Shown here piece by piece: positions 52,304 to 60,709 of a stretch of DNA of 64,000 bases. Source of the DNA: Aeromonas salmonicida subsp. salmonicida (GTDB lineage: Bacteria > Pseudomonadota > Gammaproteobacteria > Enterobacterales > Aeromonadaceae); assembly GCF_001643305.1 (NCBI RefSeq), contig NZ_LSGW01000044.1, forward strand, positions 186,001-250,000, read 5' to 3'. Each line of letters starts with the position of its first letter. Positions within the stretch are counted from its first letter, which is position 1. Under the pieces are notes generated by a model that worked only from the letters and a program-made list of their open reading frames with translations, ran no database searches and was not told the origin of the DNA. Both the position numbers and the translations under genes were made by a program.

Positions 52304-52322
52304 GGGAATCATTCTCATTTTC
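52304..52322. promoter_or_regulatory. Fur-box-like site between hutA and the chaN-like gene
   Basis: GGGAATCATTCTCATTTTC (reverse GAAAATGAGAATGATTCCC) matches the 19-bp Fur consensus at about 13 positions. Its place between divergent haem-related genes would allow control of both. Confidence 0.7.
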
Positions 52323-52417
52323 TTTTGTCATACTTAGGTTCTACACTATTCCCCTCTGTTTTCCAGCTCGCCATGCTGTCATCGTATGGCCTCGGCTCTT
52401 CTTCGTTGTGAGATACC

Positions 52418-53401
52418 ATGACCCGACTACTGCCCCTGCTCACCCTTCCCCTGCTGCTGGCCGCCTGCGCCACACCGCCAAGTAACGATGCCAGCACCCT
52501 CTACCACTATCAGCTCAGCGCAGGCCAGTCCGATGCAGGCCAAGGTGAGCTGACGCTGACACAGGCGGTGGATCGGGTGGCGGACGCCGACATAGTGCTG
52601 GTGGGCGAACTGCATACCCATCCTGCCGTACACCTGCTGCAGGCCCGTCTGCTGGCGGGGCTGGAAGAAGCATCCCGGGCCGATGGTCGTGCCCTTGTGC
52701 TCTCCATGGAGCAGTTCAGCCGTGCCGATCAAGCCGTGGTGGATGCCTATCTGGCCGGTCGCATAGGTGAGGCGGCCCTCATTCGCGATGGCAACGCCTG
52801 GCCCAACTACCAGAGCGACTATCGCCCGCTGGTGGAGTTTGCCAAACAACACCATCTGCCGGTCATCGCAGCCAACGCCCCCAAGCCGCTGGTGAGCTGT
52901 GTCGGCCAGGAGGGGCCACAGTGGCTCGACAAGCTCCCCGCCAACCGCCGCAGCCAGCTTGCCCGCGAGCTGACGCTCACCGACGATGGCTATCGCCAGA
53001 AATTCATGGCCTCGCTCCACCACGGTGATGCCGACGGCAATGCCCGCCGCTTCGCCGCCCAGACCAACTGGGATGACACCATGGCCGAGAGCATAGTCGA
53101 TTATCTCAAGCAGCATCCCGGCCGGCGCATCATGCACATCGCCGGCAACTTCCACGTCGAGGGGGGCCTGGGGCTGGCCAGCCGCATCGCCAGCCGCAAC
53201 CCGGCACTCAAAGTCGCGTTGGTGGTGCCAGAGACTCTATCGCAGACGAATGCACAGATCCCCGCCGGGCAAGTTGCCGATATACGGGCCCGGATCACAC
53301 CTCTGCCAGAACGCTGGCTAAATGCAGATGAAATGAAGCAAGATATGGGCGCACTGCATCAATCCCGAAGCCGTGACTGCAGCCAATGGCTGCAACCCTG
53401 A
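52418..53401 (+). CDS. ChaN-family haem-binding lipoprotein
   Basis: A 327-residue protein with lipobox LAAC near residue 17. The ChaN/EreA-like domain has DIVLVGELHTHPAVHLLQ, ALVLSMEQFSRADQ, PVIAANAPKPLVS, a DDTMAESIVDYL helix and MHIAGNFHVEGGLG. Campylobacter ChaN binds haem dimers and Pseudomonas PhuW lies in a haem-uptake locus. Divergence from hutA across a Fur-like site fits an iron-scavenging role here. Its ribosome-binding site is weak. Confidence 0.85.
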   Translation: MTRLLPLLTLPLLLAACATPPSNDASTLYHYQLSAGQSDAGQGELTLTQAVDRVADADIVLVGELHTHPAVHLLQARLLAGLEEASRADGRALVLSMEQFSRADQAVVDAYLAGRIGEAALIRDGNAWPNYQSDYRPLVEFAKQHHLPVIAANAPKPLVSCVGQEGPQWLDKLPANRRSQLARELTLTDDGYRQKFMASLHHGDADGNARRFAAQTNWDDTMAESIVDYLKQHPGRRIMHIAGNFHVEGGLGLASRIASRNPALKVALVVPETLSQTNAQIPAGQVADIRARITPLPERWLNADEMKQDMGALHQSRSRDCSQWLQP

Positions 53402-53421
53402 AAATCGCCTAAGGATTCCAT

Positions 53422-53973
53422 ATGGATGTGTTACTGGTCATCGACATGCAACAAGGGCTGTTTGCTCATCCCCGCCATCAGGACGCGCAGGTCATTGCCA
53501 ATATCAATCGTCTGGCAGACAGCGTGCGGGCCAATCAGGGCCGTGTCATCTATGTGCAGCACGACGCACCGGGTTCTGAACTGGAACCCGGCAGTGCAGC
53601 CTGGCAGCTTCACGCCGATTTGATCCCGGCGCGCAGCGACAGCAGGGTGAGCAAGACCGCCTGCGACAGCTTCCTCGATACAGAGCTCGGCTTTCTGCTG
53701 GCGGAACAGGCAGTGGATCGCCTGCTGATCTGCGGTTGTGCCACCGATTTTTGTGTCGACACCACGCTGCGCAGCGCCGCCGCCCGGGGATTTGACGTAT
53801 TCGCGGTGACGGATGCCCACACCACGGCGGATCGTCCTCACCTGAGTGCAGAAAAAATCATCGAGCATCACCACTGGATGTGGGAGCACCTGAGCCTGCC
53901 AAAGGGCAGAACCGTGACCCTGCTCACGACGGATGCGTTGCTCGAAGCCACCCAGCCCGAGCTGGCGTGTTAA
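53422..53973 (+). CDS. Isochorismatase-family cysteine hydrolase
   Basis: A 183-residue protein with the family triad: Asp in LLVIDMQQGLF, Lys in VSKTACDSF and Cys in CGCATDFCVDTT. Members hydrolyse nicotinamide, isochorismate or related amides; the exact substrate is unclear. AAGGA lies six bases before the ATG. It follows the chaN-like gene by 20 bp and is probably co-transcribed. There is no siderophore cluster nearby to support an isochorismatase role. Confidence 0.88.
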   Translation: MDVLLVIDMQQGLFAHPRHQDAQVIANINRLADSVRANQGRVIYVQHDAPGSELEPGSAAWQLHADLIPARSDSRVSKTACDSFLDTELGFLLAEQAVDRLLICGCATDFCVDTTLRSAAARGFDVFAVTDAHTTADRPHLSAEKIIEHHHWMWEHLSLPKGRTVTLLTTDALLEATQPELAC

Positions 53974-54012
53974 TCTGCCAGCCTTGAAGTGATCACCGGA
54001 TTGGAGTCTTGT

Positions 54013-54417
54013 GTGCGTCTACTGTCTGCCGTTGCATTCATGCTGTTGTTACCGGCAATTTCTGCCTGCTCCGGTTTGCCGGGGCGTCAGCCGGATGGCC
54101 CGGCCCCCCTGTTTAGAACCCAGATCAACGAAGAGGGGAGCAAGCGTTTCACGTTTGAAGCCGCACCGTTCGACACCCTGCCTACCCGGCTGGAGGAGAA
54201 CGACGGCAATCGCCTGAGTCGCAGCAAGAGTCTGCTGGAACGGCGTGAAGCTCTGCAGGATGCACAGTTGACCCAGACCCTGGCCGAACGAAAGTATTGC
54301 CACAATGGCTATATCATCCTCAGCCAGACCTCCTGGAAGATCCGGGGCGAGTGCAACGAGACGGCCAGCCAGGCCGATCGCGATGCCTTCCCCAACAAGG
54401 CTTCCTGGCAGGACTAG
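54013..54417 (+). CDS. Small lipoprotein, unknown
   Basis: About 134 residues with a GTG start. GGAG six bases upstream decides it over another GTG 24 bases earlier. The leader is MRLLSAVAFMLLLPAISACS, with ISAC as lipobox. The body is charged and contains two Cys near the C-terminus (RKYCHNGYIIL and RGECNETA) that could form a disulfide. No family is recognised. A strong terminator follows. Confidence 0.7.
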   Translation: MRLLSAVAFMLLLPAISACSGLPGRQPDGPAPLFRTQINEEGSKRFTFEAAPFDTLPTRLEENDGNRLSRSKSLLERREALQDAQLTQTLAERKYCHNGYIILSQTSWKIRGECNETASQADRDAFPNKASWQD

Positions 54418-54438
54418 CTCTCTGGTGTGACACGCAAT

Positions 54439-54470
54439 AAAAAACGGGCAGCCTGGGCTGCCCGTTTTTT
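54439..54470. terminator. Bidirectional terminator between the small lipoprotein gene and hutZ
   Basis: A6-CGGGCAGC/GCTGCCCG-T6 with loop CTGG lies between convergent genes. Confidence 0.92.
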
Positions 54471-54487
54471 ATTGCAAAGGCCTGTCG

Positions 54488-55045
54488 TCAGACTGGCGCA
54501 TCGGCCGGGCTGGTCAGCTCGGCACCGTTGTCGACCCGTTTGTGCCCTTCCACCAGATGCACGAAATCCACCAGCTCGTCACCTGAGACGCGAAATGCCT
54601 GGCCGAAGCCTTTGACGAACAAACCCTGCTCGGGTTTGAGGCGAAACAGCACGAAATCCTTGAGATTGGACAGCCCTTTGACTATCTCGCCAAAACGCCC
54701 TTCCAGCGCGGCAATCGCCTGACTCCAGCGCACGTCGTCACGAGCCACTACTTCGGCCAGTGCATCAAAGGTGAGACGCTTGCGGGCGAACAGCTCACGG
54801 GCACCTGTCTCGTCCTCGATCAACATCAGCGATACCTTGGGTACCTGTTGCAGGTTGCGGGCGTGACGGGCGATTTCAGAGATGAGCACATAGTAGCCAT
54901 CTTCCTGCAGCACGAAGGGGGCATAGCTGGCGTTGGGGTTGCCTTCGCTGTCCACCGTCGCCAGTTGCAGGGTGCGGCAACCGTCGCGAAACTCGCGGAT
55001 CTCCGGTTGCAGACGATTCTGCAGACGCTCCTGACGTTCACTCAT
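54488..55045 (-). CDS. hutZ: Haem-degrading protein HutZ
   Basis: A 185-residue split-barrel (pyridoxamine-oxidase-like) protein. It has RTLQLATVDSEGNPNASYAPF, YYVLISEIARHARNLQQVP, MLIEDE and the C-terminal LFRLKPEQGLFVKGFGQAF and DFVHLVEGHKRV. Vibrio HutZ breaks the haem ring and releases iron in the cytoplasm. Its start overlaps the hutX stop by four bases (ATGA). V. cholerae has hutW in the same operon; none is seen here. Confidence 0.92.
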   Translation of the reverse strand: MSERQERLQNRLQPEIREFRDGCRTLQLATVDSEGNPNASYAPFVLQEDGYYVLISEIARHARNLQQVPKVSLMLIEDETGARELFARKRLTFDALAEVVARDDVRWSQAIAALEGRFGEIVKGLSNLKDFVLFRLKPEQGLFVKGFGQAFRVSGDELVDFVHLVEGHKRVDNGAELTSPADAPV

Positions 55046-55554
55046 GCTTTTACTTCCTCTTGGTACTGGTGGCGCAAGGCCATGAAACGCTCCACCTGGG
55101 CAGGCAACAGCTTGCGCTGCTCATCACGTCCCAGATAGACCTTGAAAATACAGCGGCCGCTGTGGCCGAAGAACTGGAAAGAGTGGCCTTCTTTACCCAT
55201 AAACAGCTTGCTGACCAGGGCAATGCCGACCACGTTGTCGAGCTTGAGATGGCCGTGCATCTCGCCGTCACGCCCCATCAGGTTGTAGTAACCACGGGCA
55301 TTCTTGCCTCTGGGGAAGGGTGCCTTCACCTCGAAGATGGAGCCATCGGATTCGACGATGCTGGTCACCTGACCCCAATCCGCCAGATCCGCCAGCAGGG
55401 CTTCGGCCCGCTCGGCGGGCACCAGGGTCACCAGCTCGGCAGGCAGGTGGCGTACCACCTCCCACTCGCTGACCGCCAGCTCGCTGGCAATGGTGGAAGG
55501 ATGGGCGCTGGGGTCTTGTTCCAGCAGCTCATGAATGCGTTGTGCAATGCTCAT
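55042..55554 (-). CDS. hutX: Haem utilisation protein HutX
   Basis: A 170-residue haem-carrier protein of the HutX/HugX/ChuX family. Its motifs are MSIAQRIHELLEQDP, LPAELVTLVPAERA, NARGYYNLMGRDGEMHGHLK and GHSFQFFGHSGRCIFKVYLGRDE. It hands haem to HutZ. GGGAG precedes the MSIAQ ATG, which was chosen over a longer in-frame start. It is divergent from hutBCD across a Fur-box-like site. Confidence 0.93.
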   Translation of the reverse strand: MSIAQRIHELLEQDPSAHPSTIASELAVSEWEVVRHLPAELVTLVPAERAEALLADLADWGQVTSIVESDGSIFEVKAPFPRGKNARGYYNLMGRDGEMHGHLKLDNVVGIALVSKLFMGKEGHSFQFFGHSGRCIFKVYLGRDEQRKLLPAQVERFMALRHQYQEEVKA

Positions 55555-55634
55555 AGGTTCTCCCTTGGGATGCGTGCTGCATCCCTCTCCTGTCATGGCG
55601 AATACTCTAATAAAGCACCAGAGCCAATGCAATT

Positions 55635-55653
55635 GATAATCGCTTTCATTCTC
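55635..55653. promoter_or_regulatory. Fur-box-like site between hutX and hutB
   Basis: GATAATCGCTTTCATTCTC keeps the GATAAT half and TCATT of the 19-bp Fur consensus (about 13 matches). It lies between divergent haem operons. Confidence 0.65.
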
Positions 55654-55722
55654 AGTGCATTTTTTTCACCGGCTTGATATTCTCGGCGGCAACCCAACTT
55701 TATTCACCCTTCGGAGGTTAGC

Positions 55723-56562
55723 ATGGGCCGTCGTTTTGCCCTCGCACTCAGCCTGCTCGGCTGTTCAGCCCTTTCCCTGTCTGCTGCCGCGCAGGAACGT
55801 ATCGTCAGCATAGGCCCGGCCACCACAGAACTCATTCTGGCACTGGGCGGTGAACAGAGCCTGATCGCTACCGACATCAGCAGCACTGAACCGAAAAATC
55901 TGCCCAGGGTCGGTTATCACCGCGCCCTCGCCGCCGAGGGGATCCTCAGTCTGGCGCCGACCCGGCTGATCGGCAGCGACGAGATGGGGCCGCCGCCGGC
56001 GCTGGCGCAGCTGCGCCGCGCCGGAGTCGAGGTGGACGTGCTGCCGACCGCACCGACCCTCGCCAACCTCAACCAGCGCATCGATACCCTGGCCGGCCTG
56101 CTCAATGACCCGGCCGCCGGCATGCGATTGAAAGCCAAGATCCAGGCCCAGACAGCGCAACTGGCGGCACAGGCGAAGCAGAACAAGCCGCTCAAGGTGG
56201 TCTTCCTGCTGCTGCACAAGGGGCAACCCACCAGCATAGCCGGCGGCAATACCACCGCCAGCGCCCTGCTCACCCTGGCGGGCGGCGTCAATCCGGTGGC
56301 CCAGCTGAGCGACTACAAGCCCGTCTCCACCGAATCCCTGATCGAGCTGCAACCGGATCTGGTGCTGGTGAGCGGCCGCGACTGGCAGCAGTATCAGGAT
56401 CCGGAAGCAGTGCTGAGCCAAGTACCCGCGCTCACCGCCACCCCGGCGGGTAAAAACCGGGCCATCCACGCCATCGACGGCCACGCCCTGCAAGGGGGCC
56501 TCAGCCTCACCTCGTTGCACCAGGCAAACCAGATCGCCAAGTGGATCAAGCTGGGTTCATGA
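55723..56562 (+). CDS. hutB: Periplasmic haem-binding protein HutB
   Basis: A 279-residue class III (BtuF-like) solute-binding protein. The signal peptide ends near LSLSAAAQ. The two lobes contain RIVSIGPATTELILALGGEQ, VGYHRALAAEGILSLAPT, TSIAGGNTTASALLTLAGG and LQPDLVLVSGRDW. It has the Tyr (GYHRAL) used by haem-binding HmuT/HutB proteins as an iron ligand. It is the first gene of hutBCD, with an ATGA overlap into hutC. Confidence 0.92.
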   Translation: MGRRFALALSLLGCSALSLSAAAQERIVSIGPATTELILALGGEQSLIATDISSTEPKNLPRVGYHRALAAEGILSLAPTRLIGSDEMGPPPALAQLRRAGVEVDVLPTAPTLANLNQRIDTLAGLLNDPAAGMRLKAKIQAQTAQLAAQAKQNKPLKVVFLLLHKGQPTSIAGGNTTASALLTLAGGVNPVAQLSDYKPVSTESLIELQPDLVLVSGRDWQQYQDPEAVLSQVPALTATPAGKNRAIHAIDGHALQGGLSLTSLHQANQIAKWIKLGS

Positions 56563-57590
56563 TGCGCCTGCCTCTGCCCTGGCTTTTCGCGCTCACCGGC
56601 GGAGCGCTGGCGCTGCTGCTGGTCGGGTCGCTGGCGACCGGCCCCATGGCGCTCTCCCTCGGCGAGAGCCTGCGTGCCCTGGTCGCCGGGCAGGAGAGCG
56701 GGATTGCGGCCCACAAGCTCTTGATCGTGCAGGAGATCCGCCTGCCACGTACCCTGCTCTGCATCGCCGTGGGAGGCATACTCGGCCTCTGTGGCGCCGT
56801 CATGCAGGGGCTGTTTCGCAATCCGCTGGCCGACCCCGGCATCATAGGGGTCTCCGGTGGGGCTGCGCTCGGCGCCGCGCTGGCCATAGTGCTGCTGGCG
56901 CCCCTCGGCCAGCAGTGGCAAAGCCTGCTCGGCATAGGTCTGCTGCCCCTGCTCGCCTTCCTCGGCGGGGCGCTTACCACCACGCTGGTATATTTGCTGG
57001 GCACCCGGGAAGGGGGTACCTCCGTCACCGTCATGTTGCTGGCGGGGGTGGCCATCACGGCACTGTCCGGCGCCGTGATAGGGCTGCTCACCTACCTGGC
57101 CGACGACCAGATGCTGCGCAACCTGAGCCTGTGGCAGATGGGCACCTTGGCGGCGGGCAAGCCGGTGGACGTGGCGCTGGCGCTGGCCACCCTGGTCGTT
57201 CTGCTGCTGTTGTTCATGCGCGATGCCAATCCCCTCAACGCCCTGTTGCTGGGGGAAGGGGAGGCCCGTCATCTGGGGGTCAATGTGCAATCTCTCAAGC
57301 GGCGCCTGATCCTGCTCACCGCCGCCGGGGTCGGCGTGGCCGTCGCCGTGGCGGGCATGATCGGCTTCGTCGGTCTGGTGGTGCCCCATCTGGTGCGGCT
57401 GCTGGCCGGCCCCAACCATGTCAGGTTGCTGCCGCTTTCGGCCTTGCTCGGCGCAGCCCTGCTGCTGGGCGCCGACATGCTGGCCCGCACTCTGCTGGCG
57501 CCGGCCGAGCTGCCGGTCGGCATCATCACGGCCCTGCTGGGCGCCCCCTTCTTCATCTGGCTGCTGGTCAAGGGCCGTCGGACGCTTTAA
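56559..57590 (+). CDS. hutC: Haem ABC transporter permease HutC
   Basis: A 343-residue FecCD-type permease with about ten membrane helices. It has QEIRLPRTLLCIAVGGILGL, FRNPLADPGIIGVSGGAALGA and a GLVVPHLVRLLAG segment that contacts the ATPase. The start overlaps the hutB stop (ATGATG; the second ATG is equally possible). It carries haem across the inner membrane. Confidence 0.93.
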   Translation: MMRLPLPWLFALTGGALALLLVGSLATGPMALSLGESLRALVAGQESGIAAHKLLIVQEIRLPRTLLCIAVGGILGLCGAVMQGLFRNPLADPGIIGVSGGAALGAALAIVLLAPLGQQWQSLLGIGLLPLLAFLGGALTTTLVYLLGTREGGTSVTVMLLAGVAITALSGAVIGLLTYLADDQMLRNLSLWQMGTLAAGKPVDVALALATLVVLLLLFMRDANPLNALLLGEGEARHLGVNVQSLKRRLILLTAAGVGVAVAVAGMIGFVGLVVPHLVRLLAGPNHVRLLPLSALLGAALLLGADMLARTLLAPAELPVGIITALLGAPFFIWLLVKGRRTL

Positions 57591-57603
57591 CCGGAGGTCT
57601 ATC

Positions 57604-58392
57604 TTGCCTGCATCAACGCCCCTGCTGCGCTGTCACCAGCTCAGCCTCACCCGTGGTGGCCGCCCCATCCTGGACAGGCTCGACCTCAGCCTGCAGGCCG
57701 GCACGCTCACCGCCCTGCTCGGCCCCAACGGCGCAGGCAAGAGTTCGCTGCTCAAGTGCCTGACCGGCGAGCTGGAACATCAGGGGGAGATAAGCCTGTT
57801 TGGCCGGGAGCGGCAAGCTTGGCCCACCATGGAACTGGCCCACAGCGTCGGCGTGCTGCCGCAGAGCTCGTCCCTCAACTTTCCGTTTCTGTGCGAAGAG
57901 GTGGTCGCCATGGGGCGCCTGCCCCACAGCGAGCCCGCCAGTCGGCGCGACCAGATAGTGCGGGCCGCCATGACCCATGCCGGGGTTGAGCACCTGGCTG
58001 GCCGCCTCTATCCAGGACTCTCCGGGGGAGAGCGGCAGCGGGTGCAGTTCGCCCGGGTGCTGGCCCAGATCTGGCAGGCACCGGACGAGCCCCAGCAGCC
58101 GCGTCTGCTACTGCTGGACGAGCCCACCTCCGCGCTCGACCTCAAGTACCAGCACCAACTGCTCACCATGGCCCGCGCCCTGGCCGCCCGCAACACCGCC
58201 GTGCTGGTGGTGCTGCACGACCTCAACCTGGCGGCGCGTTACGCAGACCGGCTGGTGATGCTGGAGCAGGGCAGACTGATGGCCGATGGCACCCCGGCCG
58301 AGGTGCTGACCCCGGCCCTGATCGATCGCCTGTATGACTACCCGGCCCAGGTGATCCACCATCCAGAAACCGGTCTGCCCATGGTGGTATGA
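57604..58392 (+). CDS. hutD: Haem ABC transporter ATPase HutD
   Basis: A 262-residue ABC ATPase with Walker A GPNGAGKSS, the Q-loop at GVLPQSSSLNFPF, signature LSGGERQRVQFARVL, Walker B RLLLLDEPTSALD and switch His in VLHDLN. The start is TTG, decided by GGAGG six bases upstream and by the absence of a closer ATG. It follows hutC by 13 bp and is followed by a terminator. Confidence 0.93.
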   Translation: MPASTPLLRCHQLSLTRGGRPILDRLDLSLQAGTLTALLGPNGAGKSSLLKCLTGELEHQGEISLFGRERQAWPTMELAHSVGVLPQSSSLNFPFLCEEVVAMGRLPHSEPASRRDQIVRAAMTHAGVEHLAGRLYPGLSGGERQRVQFARVLAQIWQAPDEPQQPRLLLLDEPTSALDLKYQHQLLTMARALAARNTAVLVVLHDLNLAARYADRLVMLEQGRLMADGTPAEVLTPALIDRLYDYPAQVIHHPETGLPMVV

Positions 58393-58416
58393 GAGGGGTC
58401 AGGCTCCCGGATAGCA

Positions 58417-58443
58417 AAAGAGCGCCATCAGGCGCTCTTTTTG
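58417..58443 (+). terminator. Terminator of hutBCD
   Basis: AAAGAGCGCC/GGCGCTCTTT with loop ATCA is followed by TT. Confidence 0.88.
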
Positions 58444-58463
58444 ATTGTGATAGAAGTTCTGGC

Positions 58464-59090
58464 TCAGGCTATCTGATAGCGGCCCGGCTTGTGATTGAGT
58501 GTCAACACCAGGTTACAGATGATGGCCGCCACCACGGAGAGGGCCAGGATCCAGGGCTGCACCACGAAGCAGGAGGCGATGACTATGGTGCAATCCAACC
58601 CCATTTGAAGCTTGCCAGCGCGGATGCCGAAGCGGTCCTGGATAAACAGCGCCAGTATGTTGAAGCCACCCAGACTGGATTTGTGGCGGAACATGATGAG
58701 CAGCCCCATGCCTATCAGAGTGCCGCCGATCAGGGCCGCATAGACGGGTTCTATCTTGCCGATCTGCAGCACGGCGTTGAGGTGATCCGTCATGAAGGAG
58801 ACGGCGGCCACAGAGACGAAGGTGTTGAGGGTGAAGCGCGGCCCCATTCTGAGCCAGGCCAGGGCGTAAAATGGCAGGTTCATGCCGAAGAACAGCAGGC
58901 CGAAGCTCAGTCCCGTTACCTGTTGCAGCAGCAGCGCCAGCCCGGCGGTGCCGCCAGTGAGCAGGCCGACCTGATGAAACAGGAAGATGCCGAGGGAAAC
59001 GAAACCGGCTGCGGTCAGCAGGGCGAGTACATCTTCATAGAGGGGATGCGCAGAACGGGCTGAGCGCGCAGAGCCTGGGGTGTTGTCCAT
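58464..59090 (-). CDS. YitT family membrane protein
   Basis: A 208-residue protein with about five to six helices. It has VSLGIFLFHQVGLLTGGTAG (the YitT glycine-rich loop), YALAWLRMGPRFTLNTFVSV and MFRHKSSLGGFNILALFIQ. The function of the family is poorly known. The C-terminal DUF2179 domain of Bacillus YitT is absent, as is usual in proteobacteria. Two GC-rich hairpins occur in its 5' leader. Confidence 0.85.
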   Translation of the reverse strand: MDNTPGSARSARSAHPLYEDVLALLTAAGFVSLGIFLFHQVGLLTGGTAGLALLLQQVTGLSFGLLFFGMNLPFYALAWLRMGPRFTLNTFVSVAAVSFMTDHLNAVLQIGKIEPVYAALIGGTLIGMGLLIMFRHKSSLGGFNILALFIQDRFGIRAGKLQMGLDCTIVIASCFVVQPWILALSVVAAIICNLVLTLNHKPGRYQIA

Positions 59091-59422
59091 AACCTGTATC
59101 CAATAGCGAAGTGAAAAGAGTGTCTTGTGTCCGCCGAGGCGGACGCGAGCCCTGTCCGCAGGGCTTCGTTATGGGATCCAGTCTATTTTTTGCGACCATG
59201 ATCACAATAGCCCCGGGAAACGCCCCGTTTTGGTGCCTGTCATTCTCCATTGACAGCCAGTGCACCAAGATGCAGCATGCCGCGCCTGACGAGCTAGCCC
59301 TCGTCCACCATGGCACCACCAGCATGTGGCGCCGGTGCCCGCGCTCTGGTACAAAGCGCCCAGCCCTTTTTCAGCCCCCACTCAGGACCACAGGCCCCCA
59401 TGATCAGCACAGGACAACACTC
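59091..59422. other. Intergenic region between the yitT-like gene and the epimerase gene (about 330 bp)
   Basis: No gene is supported. Two adjacent hairpins lie near the left side, GTCCGC-CGAG-GCGGAC and AGCCCTG-TCCG-CAGGGCT (about 59130-59167). On the minus strand they would be in the 5' leader of the YitT-like gene. They match no riboswitch class I know. Confidence 0.5.
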
Positions 59423-60433
59423 ATGAAGTATCTGGTGACAGGCGCCGCCGGCTTTATCGGCTTTCACGTCGCCAGGCGACTGTGCGAGGCGGGCCATCAG
59501 GTGGTGGGACTGGACAACCTCAACGACTACTACGAGGTAAGCCTGAAACAGGCGCGACTGGCCCGGCTGCTCCCCTTCCCCCACTTCCACTTCGAACAGC
59601 GGGAGCTGGCAGATCGGGATGCCATGGCAAACCTGTTCACCAGCGGCCAGTTCGAGCGGGTGATCCACCTGGGCGCCCAGGCGGGGGTACGTCACTCACT
59701 GGAAAATCCGTTCGCCTATGCCGACAGCAATCTCACCGGCATGCTGACTGTACTGGAAGGGTGCCGCCAGCACGGCATAAACCATCTGATCTACGCCTCC
59801 TCCAGCTCTGTCTATGGCCTGAGCGATCTGATGCCCTTCTGTGCCGAACAGCGGGTAGATCACCCCGTCTCTCTCTATGCCGCCACCAAGAAGAGCGGCG
59901 AGCTGATGGCCCACGCCTACTCGGCGCTCTACGGCCTGCCCACCACAGGGCTGCGCTTTTTTACCGTCTACGGCCCCTGGGGTCGCCCCGACATGGCCAT
60001 CGCCAAGTTCACCCGTGCCATCCTGGCCGGCGAGCCCATCGATGTGTACAACCAGGGCCTGCTCAGCCGCGACTTTACCTACATAGACGACATAGTGGAC
60101 GGCATACTCGCCGTCGCCGAACTGCCGCCGCGCGCCAATCCGCACTGGCGCGCCAGCCAGGGCAGCCTGGCCGAAAGCGCCGCCCCCTACCGCCTCCTCA
60201 ACATAGGCAATGGCCAGCCGGTGCGGCTGCTCGACTTCATCGAGGCGCTGGAGCAGGCGCTGGACAAGCCCGCCATCAAGCGGATGCTGCCCATGCAGGC
60301 AGGCGACATGCACGCCACCTGGGCCGACAGCGAGCCCCTTCACACCCTCACGGGCACCCACCCCGCCACCCCGCTCAGGCAGGGAGTCGCCGAGTTCGTG
60401 CGCTGGTATCTCGACTATTACCGGCCGGGGTGA
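59423..60433 (+). CDS. UDP-glucuronate 4-epimerase-like SDR enzyme
   Basis: A 336-residue extended short-chain dehydrogenase. It has the NAD motif GAAGFIGFHVA, then GLDNLNDYYEVSLKQARL, typical of UDP-GlcA epimerases. The Ser pocket is YASSSSVYG and the catalytic Tyr/Lys are in YAATKKSGE. FFTVYGPWGRPDMA and RDFTYIDDIVDGI follow. It probably converts UDP-glucuronate to UDP-galacturonate for surface polysaccharide. Substrate would come from Ugd at 22-23 kb. AGGAC precedes the ATG. It stands alone, not in a polysaccharide cluster. Confidence 0.88.
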   Translation: MKYLVTGAAGFIGFHVARRLCEAGHQVVGLDNLNDYYEVSLKQARLARLLPFPHFHFEQRELADRDAMANLFTSGQFERVIHLGAQAGVRHSLENPFAYADSNLTGMLTVLEGCRQHGINHLIYASSSSVYGLSDLMPFCAEQRVDHPVSLYAATKKSGELMAHAYSALYGLPTTGLRFFTVYGPWGRPDMAIAKFTRAILAGEPIDVYNQGLLSRDFTYIDDIVDGILAVAELPPRANPHWRASQGSLAESAAPYRLLNIGNGQPVRLLDFIEALEQALDKPAIKRMLPMQAGDMHATWADSEPLHTLTGTHPATPLRQGVAEFVRWYLDYYRPG

Positions 60434-60709
60434 GCCACGGTGACATGAATGTACAATCCTGACTAAATAGCGCGGCGTGGAACATGAGTCATCACAGGCT
60501 TCCCCCATCGCAAGCCGTTTTTGCTACCCCTTGTGATGGGACTGTCCCTTCCAATGCCCACCGGCATCCCACACGGGCCTGTATTTGCCATTGGTTCCAT
60601 ACCATTTTGATCTCTGGGCAGGTGGCGTCATAACAACAGGATCCACTGGATTAATGGCAGAGCGGGCCATGTTCCCCTATATCTTCTGTACCCCAACAGG
60701 AGAGAATCC

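Noticed and set aside
53422..53973. Siderophore (isochorismate) biosynthesis gene
   Set aside because: No entA/B/C/E-like neighbours or aryl-carrier domain are present, so only the broad cysteine-hydrolase family can be named.
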